A stretch of DNA of 18,405 bases. Source: Chitinophagales bacterium. Its GTDB lineage: Bacteria; Bacteroidota; Bacteroidia; Chitinophagales; Chitinophagaceae. Where the stretch lies: positions 1-18,405 of the forward strand of contig JANXYS010000056.1 in NCBI GenBank assembly GCA_025355935.1, in the 5' to 3' direction. Made by a program: the position numbers and the translations under genes. Below, in pieces: positions 8,284-16,588 of the stretch; position 1 is the first letter of the stretch, and every line of letters starts with the position of its first letter. Below the pieces are notes generated by a model. It did not search any database. It was not told the origin of the DNA and saw only the letters and a list, made by a program, of their open reading frames with translations.

Positions 8284-9330
8284 ATGAAACAAATATTTTT
8301 AAAAAACGCAGCAGTCTTTTCAATAGTCCTGCTGGTACTTTCATCAGGAATAATTTTTCCTTCTTGTAAAAAAGATAATGTAGGAGATACTGCTTCCCCC
8401 ACAATTGACAAGATTACCACACTTACCGATCGAAATGCTTCACTTCCGGCTGGTACTTATTCTCAATGGATCCTCATTAAAGGCCAACACCTTGGTACTA
8501 CCTTCAAAGTAGATTTTAACGGGACACTTGCTGCCGACTCACTAATGTTCGCGAACGACAGTTCCGTTACTGTACAAATCCCAGGTCCACTTACGGGCAT
8601 TAGTGATAATCCCATAACAGTTTTCACAAAATATGGTCAGGCTACTTACAGTTTTATTATTAACCAGCCACCTCCAACAATTACATCCTTTAATCCCGTC
8701 TCTGGCAGTACCGATGACATCGTAACGATAAGTGGCGACTGGTTCACTAATGTAACCTCTGTTAAATTCGGCACTGCAAACGCCACTATTCTTTCAAGTT
8801 CTAAAAAAGAAATCAAGGTAAAACTCCCTGCTGGCGTTTCACAAGCCTACATCTTTGTGACTACAAGCGGCGGAACCACGAAATCGGCAAATGCATTTGG
8901 GTTTAAATTCATCGTTTATGATGATGCAGTTAACTCTATGTTTTGGATCGGAGGCGGGTGGGGAGGAACCTCTGCCTTAAATAGTACCGAAGTGGTAAAG
9001 CGCGGCACATATTCCGTTAAAATAAGTTATGCAGGGGGTTATGGCTCACCCATGCAGCTTGGTGGCGGATCGTTAAACCTGGTAGGCTATACGAAGGTAA
9101 AAATATCAATCTATGGCGGGCCAGGGACAACTAATAATAAAGTAAAACTTGTGCTGAACGGAAATGGCTCCAAAGGGGTGGAATTGGTTTTGGTGGCAGG
9201 GCAATGGACTGACTACAGTATACCCCTGAGCGATTTAGGTGACCCAGCGACATTAAATGAAATATGGTTGCAGGAATTTAGTGGTACGAATTCGGAATAT
9301 ATATATGTTGACGACTTCGGTTTGATCTGA
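8284..9330 (+). CDS. IPT/TIG-domain surface glycan-binding lipoprotein (SGBP)
   Basis: The protein has 348 residues. The signal peptide ends in IIFPSC, giving a lipidated cysteine at residue 28. Two immunoglobulin-like IPT/TIG domains follow (about 39-127 and 129-210; the second begins PTITSFNPVSGSTDDIVTIS). The C-terminal module (about 211-348) starts FIVYDDAVNSMFWIGGGWGG, is rich in Gly and aromatic residues, and closes with EYIYVDDFGLI, the pattern of a jelly-roll carbohydrate-binding domain. TIG-plus-binding-domain lipoproteins commonly follow susD in plant-polysaccharide PULs, where the TIG repeats act as a spacer holding the binding module away from the membrane. No catalytic motif is seen. 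It is the last gene before the terminator at 9351-9388, so it belongs to the capture module made with SusC and SusD. The ligand is inferred to be mannan or glucomannan. Confidence 0.88.
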   Translation: MKQIFLKNAAVFSIVLLVLSSGIIFPSCKKDNVGDTASPTIDKITTLTDRNASLPAGTYSQWILIKGQHLGTTFKVDFNGTLAADSLMFANDSSVTVQIPGPLTGISDNPITVFTKYGQATYSFIINQPPPTITSFNPVSGSTDDIVTISGDWFTNVTSVKFGTANATILSSSKKEIKVKLPAGVSQAYIFVTTSGGTTKSANAFGFKFIVYDDAVNSMFWIGGGWGGTSALNSTEVVKRGTYSVKISYAGGYGSPMQLGGGSLNLVGYTKVKISIYGGPGTTNNKVKLVLNGNGSKGVELVLVAGQWTDYSIPLSDLGDPATLNEIWLQEFSGTNSEYIYVDDFGLI

Positions 9331-9350
9331 GTTTTCATAAACAATCGGCG

Positions 9351-9388
9351 GAGATGTCGGCCCTGGTAAGCCGGCATCTCAATTTTTT
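9351..9388 (+). terminator. Rho-independent terminator after the SGBP gene
   Basis: An 11-bp stem (GAGATGTCGGC at 9351-9361 with GCCGGCATCTC at 9370-9380, one G-U wobble) encloses an 8-nt loop and is followed by two As and six Ts (9383-9388). It starts 21 bp after the SGBP stop codon. It would end, or partly attenuate, the susC-susD-SGBP transcript, so the downstream genes need read-through or their own promoter. The 87 bp left before the next ATG hold only a weak candidate (TTTC at 9405-9408 and TATATCTG at 9426-9433). Confidence 0.82.
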
Positions 9389-9475
9389 CAGGATCTAAAT
9401 ATAATTTCTGATACTCAAGCAAAGTTATATCTGGGTCTGGTATTAGTTATTCACTCAGCACACTTAAATGATATT

Positions 9476-10630
9476 ATGTACCGTTCTGCCGTGATCTGCA
9501 TATTATGTATTTTATTCTGCCTGGTATCGGTAAGAATTAACGCTCAACCTGATACACTTTTTCCATCAGATAAGGAAGCCTCAAAGCAAACAATTGCCTT
9601 GTACAGAAACCTTCATAAGCTGAAAAAAAAAGGTTTCATGTTTGGCCACCAGGATGATCTTGCTTACGGTGTAAACTGGCGTTACCAGGAAGGTCGGAGT
9701 GATGTGAAAGAAGTTACTGGTGATTACCCTGCCGTATATGGATGGGATCTCAGCGGTCTCGAACAAAAAAGTGACAACAATATTGATGGCGTCCCTTTTA
9801 AAAAAATGCGACAATACATAAAAGAAGGTTATGGACGGGGCGGAATCATCACTCTAAGTTGGCATTTCCACAGTCCGTCAGGCGCCCTCAAAGGAGCATG
9901 GGATACTACTCATGGAACAGTGTCATCTATCTTACCGGGAGGAGCAAATCATAAACTTTTTAAAGAATGGCTGGATGATGGTGCAAAATTTATTGCTTCT
10001 CTAAAAGGATCTAGCGGAGAAGCGATCCCGATCTTATTCAGACCGCTTCACGAGCTCACAGGAAGCTGGTTTTGGTGGGGTAAAAACGAATGTTCAGCAG
10101 ATGAATTCCAAACGCTTTACCGGTTTATGGTTTATTATCTTCAACACGAAAAAAAATTACATAGCCTTCTTTGGGTGTACAATACTTCGGATAACTTTAC
10201 AACTAAAGACGAATTTCTTAAGCGTTATCCCGGCGACGATGTCATCGACATGTTAAGCTTTGATGCTTACCAGTACCAGGATCCGACTAAAAGCGATTTT
10301 TTCATAAAAAATACTAACTCATTATTAAAAACCATCTGTGAAATTGGCGAGGAAAAGCATAAATTAACAGCTTTGGGAGAAACTGGTTATGAAGCGATTC
10401 CTTACAAAGATTGGTGGACTCAAACTCTTCTTCCGGCGATTGGAAGTAACAAAATTTCTTATGTGTTGCTTTGGAGGAATCATGGTTTAACGAGCTGGGA
10501 CAACCCTCCTAAAATGCATTATTATGTACCATATAAAGGTCAACTCTCACAAACAGATTTTATAAATTTTTATAAGCTCGATAAGACTTTATTTGAAAAA
10601 GAAGCCGCTGCAGAAAATCTCTATCAATAA
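9476..10630 (+). CDS. GH26 beta-mannanase, first copy
   Basis: The protein has 384 residues with an N-terminal signal peptide (about 1-24, ending INAQ) and no lipobox at the cleavage point, so it is probably periplasmic or secreted. A single GH26 (beta/alpha)8 domain fills the rest. The acid/base glutamate is E193 in FRPLHELTGSWFWWG, and the nucleophile is E302 in ALGETGYE. Other family segments are FMFGHQDDLAYG (residues 54-65), SDVKEVTGDYPAVYGWDLSG and ITLSWHFHSP. GH26 enzymes hydrolyse beta-1,4-mannosidic bonds with retention; the B. fragilis relative in the equivalent gene cluster releases mannobiose, which fits the symporter, epimerase and phosphorylase genes that follow. It is the first gene after the terminator, and the symporter begins 40 bp later. 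Endo versus exo action cannot be told from sequence. Confidence 0.93.
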   Translation: MYRSAVICILCILFCLVSVRINAQPDTLFPSDKEASKQTIALYRNLHKLKKKGFMFGHQDDLAYGVNWRYQEGRSDVKEVTGDYPAVYGWDLSGLEQKSDNNIDGVPFKKMRQYIKEGYGRGGIITLSWHFHSPSGALKGAWDTTHGTVSSILPGGANHKLFKEWLDDGAKFIASLKGSSGEAIPILFRPLHELTGSWFWWGKNECSADEFQTLYRFMVYYLQHEKKLHSLLWVYNTSDNFTTKDEFLKRYPGDDVIDMLSFDAYQYQDPTKSDFFIKNTNSLLKTICEIGEEKHKLTALGETGYEAIPYKDWWTQTLLPAIGSNKISYVLLWRNHGLTSWDNPPKMHYYVPYKGQLSQTDFINFYKLDKTLFEKEAAAENLYQ

Positions 10631-10670
10631 CTTTTCACCGATATCGTATTAATTAAAACCAACAGAGTAC

Positions 10671-12518
10671 ATGAAGTTATCGTGGATTGATCTCAGCATA
10701 ATTATATTGTATCTCGCTACCATGATAGGTATTGGCTTTTATATGAGGAAGCGAGCAAAAACCAGCAAAGAAAGTTATATGCTCGGCGGTAAAAGCCTTC
10801 CCTGGTATAAGCTTGGCTTAAGTGATGCGAGCGATATGTTTGATATTAGCGGTACAATGTGGATGGTAGCTCTTTGCTTCGTATATGGTATGAAGAGTAT
10901 CTGGATACCCTGGTTATGGCCGGTATTTAACCAGGTATTCTTAATGATGTTTCTTTCTAAATGGTTGCGTCGGTCCAATGCCAACACCGGTGCAGAATGG
11001 TTAGCAACACGTTTTGGAACGATTGGAAAAGGAATAAAATCATCGCATAATATTGTGGTTGCGTTTGCGCTTCTTAGTTGTTTCGGTTTTTTAGCATACG
11101 GGTTTGTTGGTCTTGGGAAATTTATGGAAATTTTTATTCCGTGGGAAGTAGTCCAACCTTACTTTCCTTTTCATGTAGCACCCGAATTCGTTCCGCATCT
11201 GTATGGTATTATTTTTACGCTTTTTGCAACTTTTTATTCAGTGCTTGGTGGTATGCATAGCATTGTTTTAGGCGATGTGATCAAGTATTGTATAATGATT
11301 GTAGCGTGCATCTCAATCGCAATTATCGCCGGTATAAATCTCCACGCCGCCGACCAGGTACTGAATGTGCCGAAGGGATGGGAGTCTCCATTTTTTAACT
11401 GGAGACTTAATCTTGACTGGGGCCACATTATTCCAGATGCAAATAAAAAAATTAAAGATGATGGATTTGGAGTTTTCGGATTGTTTTTTATGATGATGCT
11501 ATTCAAAGGAGTATTTGCCAGTCTTGCGGGGCCCGCGCCCAACTATGATATGCAGAAAATATTATCAACACGATCGCCGGCTGACGCAAGTAAAATGAGT
11601 GGTTTTGTATCAATTATACTCCTGCCTGTTAGATATGCATTGGTGATCGGACTTACAATACTTGCGTTGCTTTATTATAACCAGCTCGATTTAAAAGCTG
11701 CCGGCGGAGGCACTGATTTTGAAAAAATTCTTCCAGCAGCTATAAATAATTTTTTGCCGGCCGGCATATTGGGTTTGGTGCTTACGGGCTTACTTGGGGC
11801 ATTTATGGGAACGTTTTCCGGCACTCTCAATGCCGCCCAGGCTTACATAGTAAACGATATATATTTAAAGCACATCAACCCCGAAGCATCGACGAAAAAA
11901 GTAATGCGCGTCAATTACCTTGTAGGTGTCCTTGTAGTTACTATAGGCATATTGTCGGGGCTTGTTGTAAAGGATGTTAATACAGTCTTACAGTGGATTG
12001 TTTCAGGACTGTATGGGGGATATATTGCGGCAAATATGTTTAAATGGTATTGGTGGCGCTTTAATGCAAGCGGCTTTTATTATGGGATGATGTTCGGTAT
12101 AATACCTGCCATCGCACTCGCCATACTCAAACATTTCAACATCATTGCCGGTCTTGACCTTTATTACTGGCCACTTCTCTTCCTCCTTTCCCTGGCCGGA
12201 TGTATTATTGGAACGTACAGTGCACCGCCAACAGAGGAGATTGTGTTGAAAAACTTTTATAAAACGGTAAAACCGTGGGGCTTTTGGAAGCCTATACTTT
12301 TAAAAGTGCAGGCAGAGGACCCCCTCTTCGTGGAAAACAAAAATTTTAGGTTAGATATGATGAATGTAGGCCTGGGAATTGTGGCTCAGTTATGTCTAAC
12401 TATTCTACCTATGTACCTGGTGCTTTGGTATAAGCTACCCATCATAATTACAATCTTCATACTTACGATCATCATTTATATCTTAAGAAAAACCTGGTGG
12501 CAAAGATTGGAGAACTAA
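10671..12518 (+). CDS. Sodium:solute symporter (SSF), likely mannobiose importer
   Basis: The protein has 615 residues and is almost entirely hydrophobic, with roughly 13-14 membrane segments. The first begins at residue 5 (WIDLSIIILYLATMIGIGFY) and is followed by the typical SSF sequence SKESYMLGGKSLPWYKLGLS. Further SSF-like features are FYSVLGGMHSIVLGDVIKY in the middle helices and LTGLLGAFMGTFSGTLNAAQ in a later one. It belongs in the cytoplasmic membrane and uses the sodium gradient. Its position between a mannanase and the cytoplasmic mannobiose enzymes suggests it carries mannobiose, and perhaps other beta-1,4 disaccharides, from periplasm to cytoplasm; the B. fragilis mannan cluster also includes a cation symporter. 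The next gene begins about 23 bp after its stop. Transporter class is firm; substrate is inferred. Confidence 0.9.
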   Translation: MKLSWIDLSIIILYLATMIGIGFYMRKRAKTSKESYMLGGKSLPWYKLGLSDASDMFDISGTMWMVALCFVYGMKSIWIPWLWPVFNQVFLMMFLSKWLRRSNANTGAEWLATRFGTIGKGIKSSHNIVVAFALLSCFGFLAYGFVGLGKFMEIFIPWEVVQPYFPFHVAPEFVPHLYGIIFTLFATFYSVLGGMHSIVLGDVIKYCIMIVACISIAIIAGINLHAADQVLNVPKGWESPFFNWRLNLDWGHIIPDANKKIKDDGFGVFGLFFMMMLFKGVFASLAGPAPNYDMQKILSTRSPADASKMSGFVSIILLPVRYALVIGLTILALLYYNQLDLKAAGGGTDFEKILPAAINNFLPAGILGLVLTGLLGAFMGTFSGTLNAAQAYIVNDIYLKHINPEASTKKVMRVNYLVGVLVVTIGILSGLVVKDVNTVLQWIVSGLYGGYIAANMFKWYWWRFNASGFYYGMMFGIIPAIALAILKHFNIIAGLDLYYWPLLFLLSLAGCIIGTYSAPPTEEIVLKNFYKTVKPWGFWKPILLKVQAEDPLFVENKNFRLDMMNVGLGIVAQLCLTILPMYLVLWYKLPIIITIFILTIIIYILRKTWWQRLEN

Positions 12519-12541
12519 CAAGTTCATTTAAAAGTGTAAAA

Positions 12542-13795
12542 ATGGATCATAATTTCGAGGCCCGGTTAAAAGATTTGGAACAAGAATACATGACACTGCT
12601 ACAGCAGGATAATGTACCTCTTTATGAAAATAATGGCGTTTACACCAGGGTTAAATACCCAGTCTTAACACCCCGGCACACTCCTTTATTCTGGCGATAC
12701 GATCTTAACCGCGATACCAATCCGTTCCTGATGGAGAGGTTCGCAATTAATGCAGTGTTTAACGCAGGGGCCATTAAGCTAAATGGCAAGTATTTCCTCG
12801 TAGCGAGGGTGGAAGCTGGAAATCGTAAATCGTTTTTTGCGGTAGCAGAAAGTGAAAACGGAATTAGTAATTTTAAATTTTGGGACTACCCTGTTCTAAT
12901 GCCTGAAACTGCAGAGCCTGACACAAATATTTACGATATGCGACTGGTGAAACATGAAGACGGATGGGTATATGGATTGTTTTGTACCGAACGTCGTGAT
13001 CCGGCTGCATCGGAGAGCGACCAGTCTGCAGCAATTGCTCAATGTGGCATTGCGCGCACTAAAGATTTAAAAGAATGGGAACGCCTTGCCGATCTTATAA
13101 CACCTTCGCCGCAGCAGCGTAATGTAGTTCTGCATCCCGAATTTATCCAGGGGAAATATGCTTTTTACACCCGTCCGCAGGATAGCTTTATTGAAGCGGG
13201 CAAGGGTGGCGGTATTGCACTCGGACTGAGTAGCTCCATCGAAAATGCCGTTGTTTCTGAAGAGCTAATTATTGATAAAAAAGCATACCATACAATTTCG
13301 GAATTAAAAAATGGTGCCGGCCCTGCTCCGTTAAAAACACTGCATGGTTGGCTGCACCTGGCACATGGAGTAAGAAATACGGCCGCGGGCTTAAGATATG
13401 TATTATACATGTTCATGACTGATTTAGCTGATATTACCAAAGTAACTCACAAGCCTGCCGGATATTTTATGGCTCCCGAGGGTATCGAACGCGTGGGCGA
13501 CGTATCAAACGTACTATTCAGCAACGGATGGGTCACAGATGATGATGGTACCGTTTATATTTATTATGCGTCTTCTGATACGCGCATGCATGTGGCCTTG
13601 TCAACCATCGATCAGCTCCTTGATTATGTAATAAATACCGCACCCGACGGTTTCACCAGTGCTACAACTGTAGAAACACTTAACCATCTTATAGAAAGAA
13701 ACCTGCACGAAAAAAAACCAACTCCTCTTATATCGAATCCAGGTTATAGCTCTCAATCCCAGCCGTCACTACATGAAGATGTTAAAAATAATTGA
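12542..13795 (+). CDS. 4-O-beta-D-mannosyl-D-glucose phosphorylase (GH130)
   Basis: The 417-residue protein resembles B. fragilis mannosylglucose phosphorylase along its length: HTPLFWRYDLN near residue 46, NPFLMERFAINA, the NIYDMRL motif whose D132 corresponds to the proposed proton-donor aspartate of GH130, RNVVLHPEF, FYTRPQDSFI, GWLHLAHGVRN, AGYFMAPEG and GDVSNVLFSNGW. The reaction is Man-beta-1,4-Glc plus phosphate to alpha-mannose-1-phosphate plus glucose. There is no signal peptide, so it is cytoplasmic. I choose the ATG at 12542; a longer frame from a GTG at 12497 would overlap the symporter gene and add 15 residues not expected from the family. The 2-epimerase starts 2 bp after its stop, a tight coupling that matches the pathway because the epimerase supplies its substrate. 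A related GH130 acting on mannobiose or Man-GlcNAc is the alternative, less likely given the neighbour. Confidence 0.93.
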   Translation: MDHNFEARLKDLEQEYMTLLQQDNVPLYENNGVYTRVKYPVLTPRHTPLFWRYDLNRDTNPFLMERFAINAVFNAGAIKLNGKYFLVARVEAGNRKSFFAVAESENGISNFKFWDYPVLMPETAEPDTNIYDMRLVKHEDGWVYGLFCTERRDPAASESDQSAAIAQCGIARTKDLKEWERLADLITPSPQQRNVVLHPEFIQGKYAFYTRPQDSFIEAGKGGGIALGLSSSIENAVVSEELIIDKKAYHTISELKNGAGPAPLKTLHGWLHLAHGVRNTAAGLRYVLYMFMTDLADITKVTHKPAGYFMAPEGIERVGDVSNVLFSNGWVTDDDGTVYIYYASSDTRMHVALSTIDQLLDYVINTAPDGFTSATTVETLNHLIERNLHEKKPTPLISNPGYSSQSQPSLHEDVKNN

Positions 13796-13797
13796 GG

Positions 13798-15024
13798 ATG
13801 ATTCAAGGGGCCAGTCAGCAAGTAGAGAGTTTAAAAATTTACCGGACAGAACTAAAAACCGAACTTAAGAGGATACTATCTTATTGGATCACGATGGTTA
13901 TTGATAAAGAAGACGGAGGTTTTTACGGAAAGATAGGACATGATAATAAAGTGGTACCCGGATCCCCGAAAGGATCGGTACTCAACAGCCGTATACTTTG
14001 GGCTTTTTCATCAGCATATAATCTTACCCGTGATCCGGAATACCTGGCTACCGCTCAGCGTGCTTTTGATTATATCTCAAATAATTTTATTGACATCGAA
14101 TTCGGAGGTGTTTACTGGATGGTTGATCATGCAGGCAAACCCTTTGATACCAAAAAGCAGACTTACGCAAGTGCATTCGCAATCTACGGTCTGGCAGAAT
14201 TTTATAAGACAGGCAACGTTCCCGAATCCAGGCAACTGGCCATTAATCTTTACAACCAAATTATCACCCATACAATTGATAAAAAGTATGGCGGGTATTT
14301 CGAGGCGCTTTCCCGGCACTGGGAAATCATTGATGATTCACGGCTAAGCGATAAAGATGCTAACGAAAAGAAATCAATGAATACTCACCTTCACGTTATT
14401 GAAGGTTTCGCAAATTTATACAGCATTTGGCCCGACGACCATCTAAAATCCAAAATCGAGGACTTACACAGTATCTTCCTTAAACATATTATAAACCCGG
14501 AGAATGATCACCTCCATTTGTTTTTTGAGGAAGACTGGACGGTCAAATCAACTTTGATTTCTTATGGACATGATATTGAAGCTGCCTGGTTATTGCAGGA
14601 AACTGCAGAGATAATTCGAAGCAGGCAATATACTGACCTCTTTCGCATATGGGCAATCAAACTAGCAAAGGCCGCCTCGGAAGGTCTCGATAACGACGGG
14701 GGATTATGGTATGAGTTCGAACCTGCAAATGACCATCTTCAAAAAGAAAAACATTCGTGGTCCCAGGCGGAAGCAATGGTAGGTTATTTTAACGTTTGGC
14801 AGTTAACTGGAGACAGTGCGTATTTAAGACAATCGCTCAATTCATGGCAGTTTATTAAGGCTCATATTGCGGATAAAAAAACAGGAGAATGGGTTTGGGG
14901 AGTTTTCGAAGATTACACTGTGATGGAAAAGGAAGATAAGGCGGGTCTTTGGAAATGCCCTTATCATAACAGCCGGGCATGTATTGAAATGATACAACGT
15001 ATTAGCAATTACATAAAAGACTGA
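13798..15024 (+). CDS. Cellobiose 2-epimerase (AGE family)
   Basis: The 408-residue protein has the (alpha/alpha)6 barrel of the N-acylglucosamine 2-epimerase family. Landmarks are DGGFYGKIGHDN (about 39-50), NSRILWAFSSAYN, YGGYFEALSRHW, NTHLHVIEGFANLY with H197/H199, SYGHDIEAAWLL with H258, KHSWSQAEAMVGYFN, and PYHNSRACIEM with H390. H258 and H390 fit the catalytic histidine pair of characterised cellobiose 2-epimerases, and the first block fits the third active-site histidine. The enzyme converts the reducing-end sugar of beta-1,4 disaccharides between glucose and mannose, so mannobiose becomes Man-Glc for the phosphorylase. It lacks a signal peptide and is cytoplasmic. The ATG at 13798 is preferred; a TTG at 13792 in the same frame would overlap the GH130 stop but adds only two residues. 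GH28 follows 10 bp later. Confidence 0.93.
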   Translation: MIQGASQQVESLKIYRTELKTELKRILSYWITMVIDKEDGGFYGKIGHDNKVVPGSPKGSVLNSRILWAFSSAYNLTRDPEYLATAQRAFDYISNNFIDIEFGGVYWMVDHAGKPFDTKKQTYASAFAIYGLAEFYKTGNVPESRQLAINLYNQIITHTIDKKYGGYFEALSRHWEIIDDSRLSDKDANEKKSMNTHLHVIEGFANLYSIWPDDHLKSKIEDLHSIFLKHIINPENDHLHLFFEEDWTVKSTLISYGHDIEAAWLLQETAEIIRSRQYTDLFRIWAIKLAKAASEGLDNDGGLWYEFEPANDHLQKEKHSWSQAEAMVGYFNVWQLTGDSAYLRQSLNSWQFIKAHIADKKTGEWVWGVFEDYTVMEKEDKAGLWKCPYHNSRACIEMIQRISNYIKD

Positions 15025-15034
15025 GAGTAGAGCA

Positions 15035-16588
15035 ATGAAATGTACACTTACTGCAATGATCGCCAGCATCGTTTGCCTGAACGCATTTGGACAGGATGTA
15101 AATATCAACAGCTTTGGCGCTGTTGCTGATGGTATTACAATTAATACACTGTTTATCCAGTCAGCAATTGATAGCTGCGCAAGGAATAAAGGTGGTAGGG
15201 TTGTAGTTCCAGCGGGCATATACATTGTAGGTACGCTGCACCTCAAAACGAATGTAGAGCTCTTTCTCTCCCCGGGTGCAATAATAAAAGGAAGTTCAAA
15301 TCTTCGTGATTACGAAACCTACATACCCAGCAAACCGTATAGCCCGGTGCATAAAGGAATGTTCTTTACGGAAGATGCAAAAAATGTAAGCATTACAGGC
15401 AGCGGACAGATAAACGGAAATGGCAATAGATTTTTTGACCTTAATACAGCAAAAAAATTAGATGCTGCAACAACTTGTTTTACCCGGCAGAAAGAAAACT
15501 TCAGGCACGTTGCTACAGGCATCGGCGATGGGCCGGTAGTTCCGGGAGAACGACCTTACCAGATGTTTGTTTTTAGTAACTGCACGCAAGTTTCCATTAA
15601 AGACATTTTTATTACGGAGGCCCCGTTCTGGTGTATCCATATGGCCGATTGTGATGCTGTAAATATTTCGGGTATCCGTTTATGGAATAATCTGTTAGCC
15701 CCGAATGCTGATGGGATTGACATTACCAGCTGTACCAATGTTATCATTAGTAATTGTGATATACGGTCGGGCGATGACGCTATAGCCATTACGGGTTATA
15801 ATCATCATTTTGAAATTCCTGGCTATAAGGGGTTACGTCATGCCAGTGAAAACATCCTGGTGACGAATTGTAATTTGCAGTCTTATTCAAGCGCCATACG
15901 TATTGGCTTTCTTGATCAGAACAGTGTGCGGAATATTGAGGTAAACAATTGCAACATCACAAATTCTACAAGAGGAATCGGAATATTTCTCAGGGACGAA
16001 GGTTCGCTTAGCAATATTAATTTTAGTAACATCACTATCGATACTAAGTTACGAACGGGCGACTGGTGGGGGAATGGAGAACCCATTCATATCTCAGCGG
16101 TGAGAGGAAAGGAAGGCGTTAAATTAGGAACTATCGAACACGTGAAGTTCAATCATATCATCTGTAAAGGAGAAAACGGTATCCTGATTTACGGATCCAG
16201 GGAATCAGTTATCGATGACGTTGTATTTGACGATGTGTCGTTCGACCTTACCGACAGCAAATTAAACTCAGTCTCTGGTGGAAATATAGATCTTCGTGGA
16301 TGCATGGGAGATAGTCTTCAATTATTTCAACGCGATATTCCGGCCATTTTAATAATGTATGCTAATCATATCCGCCTTGAAAATATTTTGCAAAGATGGA
16401 GTTACACCAGCGAGGCATTTTTTACGCACGGCATCGAGTTAGATCATTTTGACGGAGTGACTATCAGGAATTTTAATGGTAGTGCATCACCTATTAACCA
16501 TGCTGCATTCCGCGTATCTGCTACAAATGGAAAGCATTTGGTAATAGATAATAAATTTAATACTTATATTAAAAATGTACAGAATTAA
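15035..16588 (+). CDS. GH28-fold (parallel beta-helix) glycosidase-like protein with altered active-site motifs
   Basis: The protein has 517 residues with a signal peptide (about 1-20, ending AFGQ), so it is exported. Its N-terminus (INSFGAVADGITINTLFIQS) and repeated NVxI/NCxI turns show a pectin-lyase-like right-handed beta-helix. Of the GH28 catalytic motifs, NTDG is present as NADG (D226) and the aspartate pair as SGDDAI (D247, D248). Where polygalacturonases have a GHG histidine this protein has SYSSAIRIG (283-291), and where they have the Arg-Ile-Lys carboxylate-binding triplet it has RGIGIFLR (313-320). Loss of both suggests a substrate without a uronic acid, or a different mechanism. 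It lies 10 bp after the epimerase and overlaps the second GH26 by 14 bp, so it is firmly part of the mannan operon. Many Bacteroidota annotations call such proteins 'glycosyl hydrolase family 28'; the actual activity is unknown. Confidence 0.8.
   Translation: MKCTLTAMIASIVCLNAFGQDVNINSFGAVADGITINTLFIQSAIDSCARNKGGRVVVPAGIYIVGTLHLKTNVELFLSPGAIIKGSSNLRDYETYIPSKPYSPVHKGMFFTEDAKNVSITGSGQINGNGNRFFDLNTAKKLDAATTCFTRQKENFRHVATGIGDGPVVPGERPYQMFVFSNCTQVSIKDIFITEAPFWCIHMADCDAVNISGIRLWNNLLAPNADGIDITSCTNVIISNCDIRSGDDAIAITGYNHHFEIPGYKGLRHASENILVTNCNLQSYSSAIRIGFLDQNSVRNIEVNNCNITNSTRGIGIFLRDEGSLSNINFSNITIDTKLRTGDWWGNGEPIHISAVRGKEGVKLGTIEHVKFNHIICKGENGILIYGSRESVIDDVVFDDVSFDLTDSKLNSVSGGNIDLRGCMGDSLQLFQRDIPAILIMYANHIRLENILQRWSYTSEAFFTHGIELDHFDGVTIRNFNGSASPINHAAFRVSATNGKHLVIDNKFNTYIKNVQN

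Noticed and set aside
9405..9433. Possible Bacteroidota promoter (TTTC and TATATCTG, 17 bp apart) before GH26
   Set aside because: Each box has a mismatch and the spacing is not ideal; too weak to list as a feature.
12497..12541. Longer GH130 start at a GTG overlapping the symporter gene
   Set aside because: Bacteroidota rarely use GTG here, the added 15 residues have no family counterpart, and the ATG at 12542 gives the expected N-terminus.
13792..13797. TTG start for the 2-epimerase overlapping the GH130 stop
   Set aside because: An ATG occurs two codons later in the same frame; nothing supports the rare start.
14842..15246. Minus-strand open frame of 134 codons spanning the epimerase/GH28 boundary
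   Set aside because: No recognisable domain; it is antisense to two well-supported genes, so a shadow frame. The same holds for the minus-strand frame at 1633-1965.
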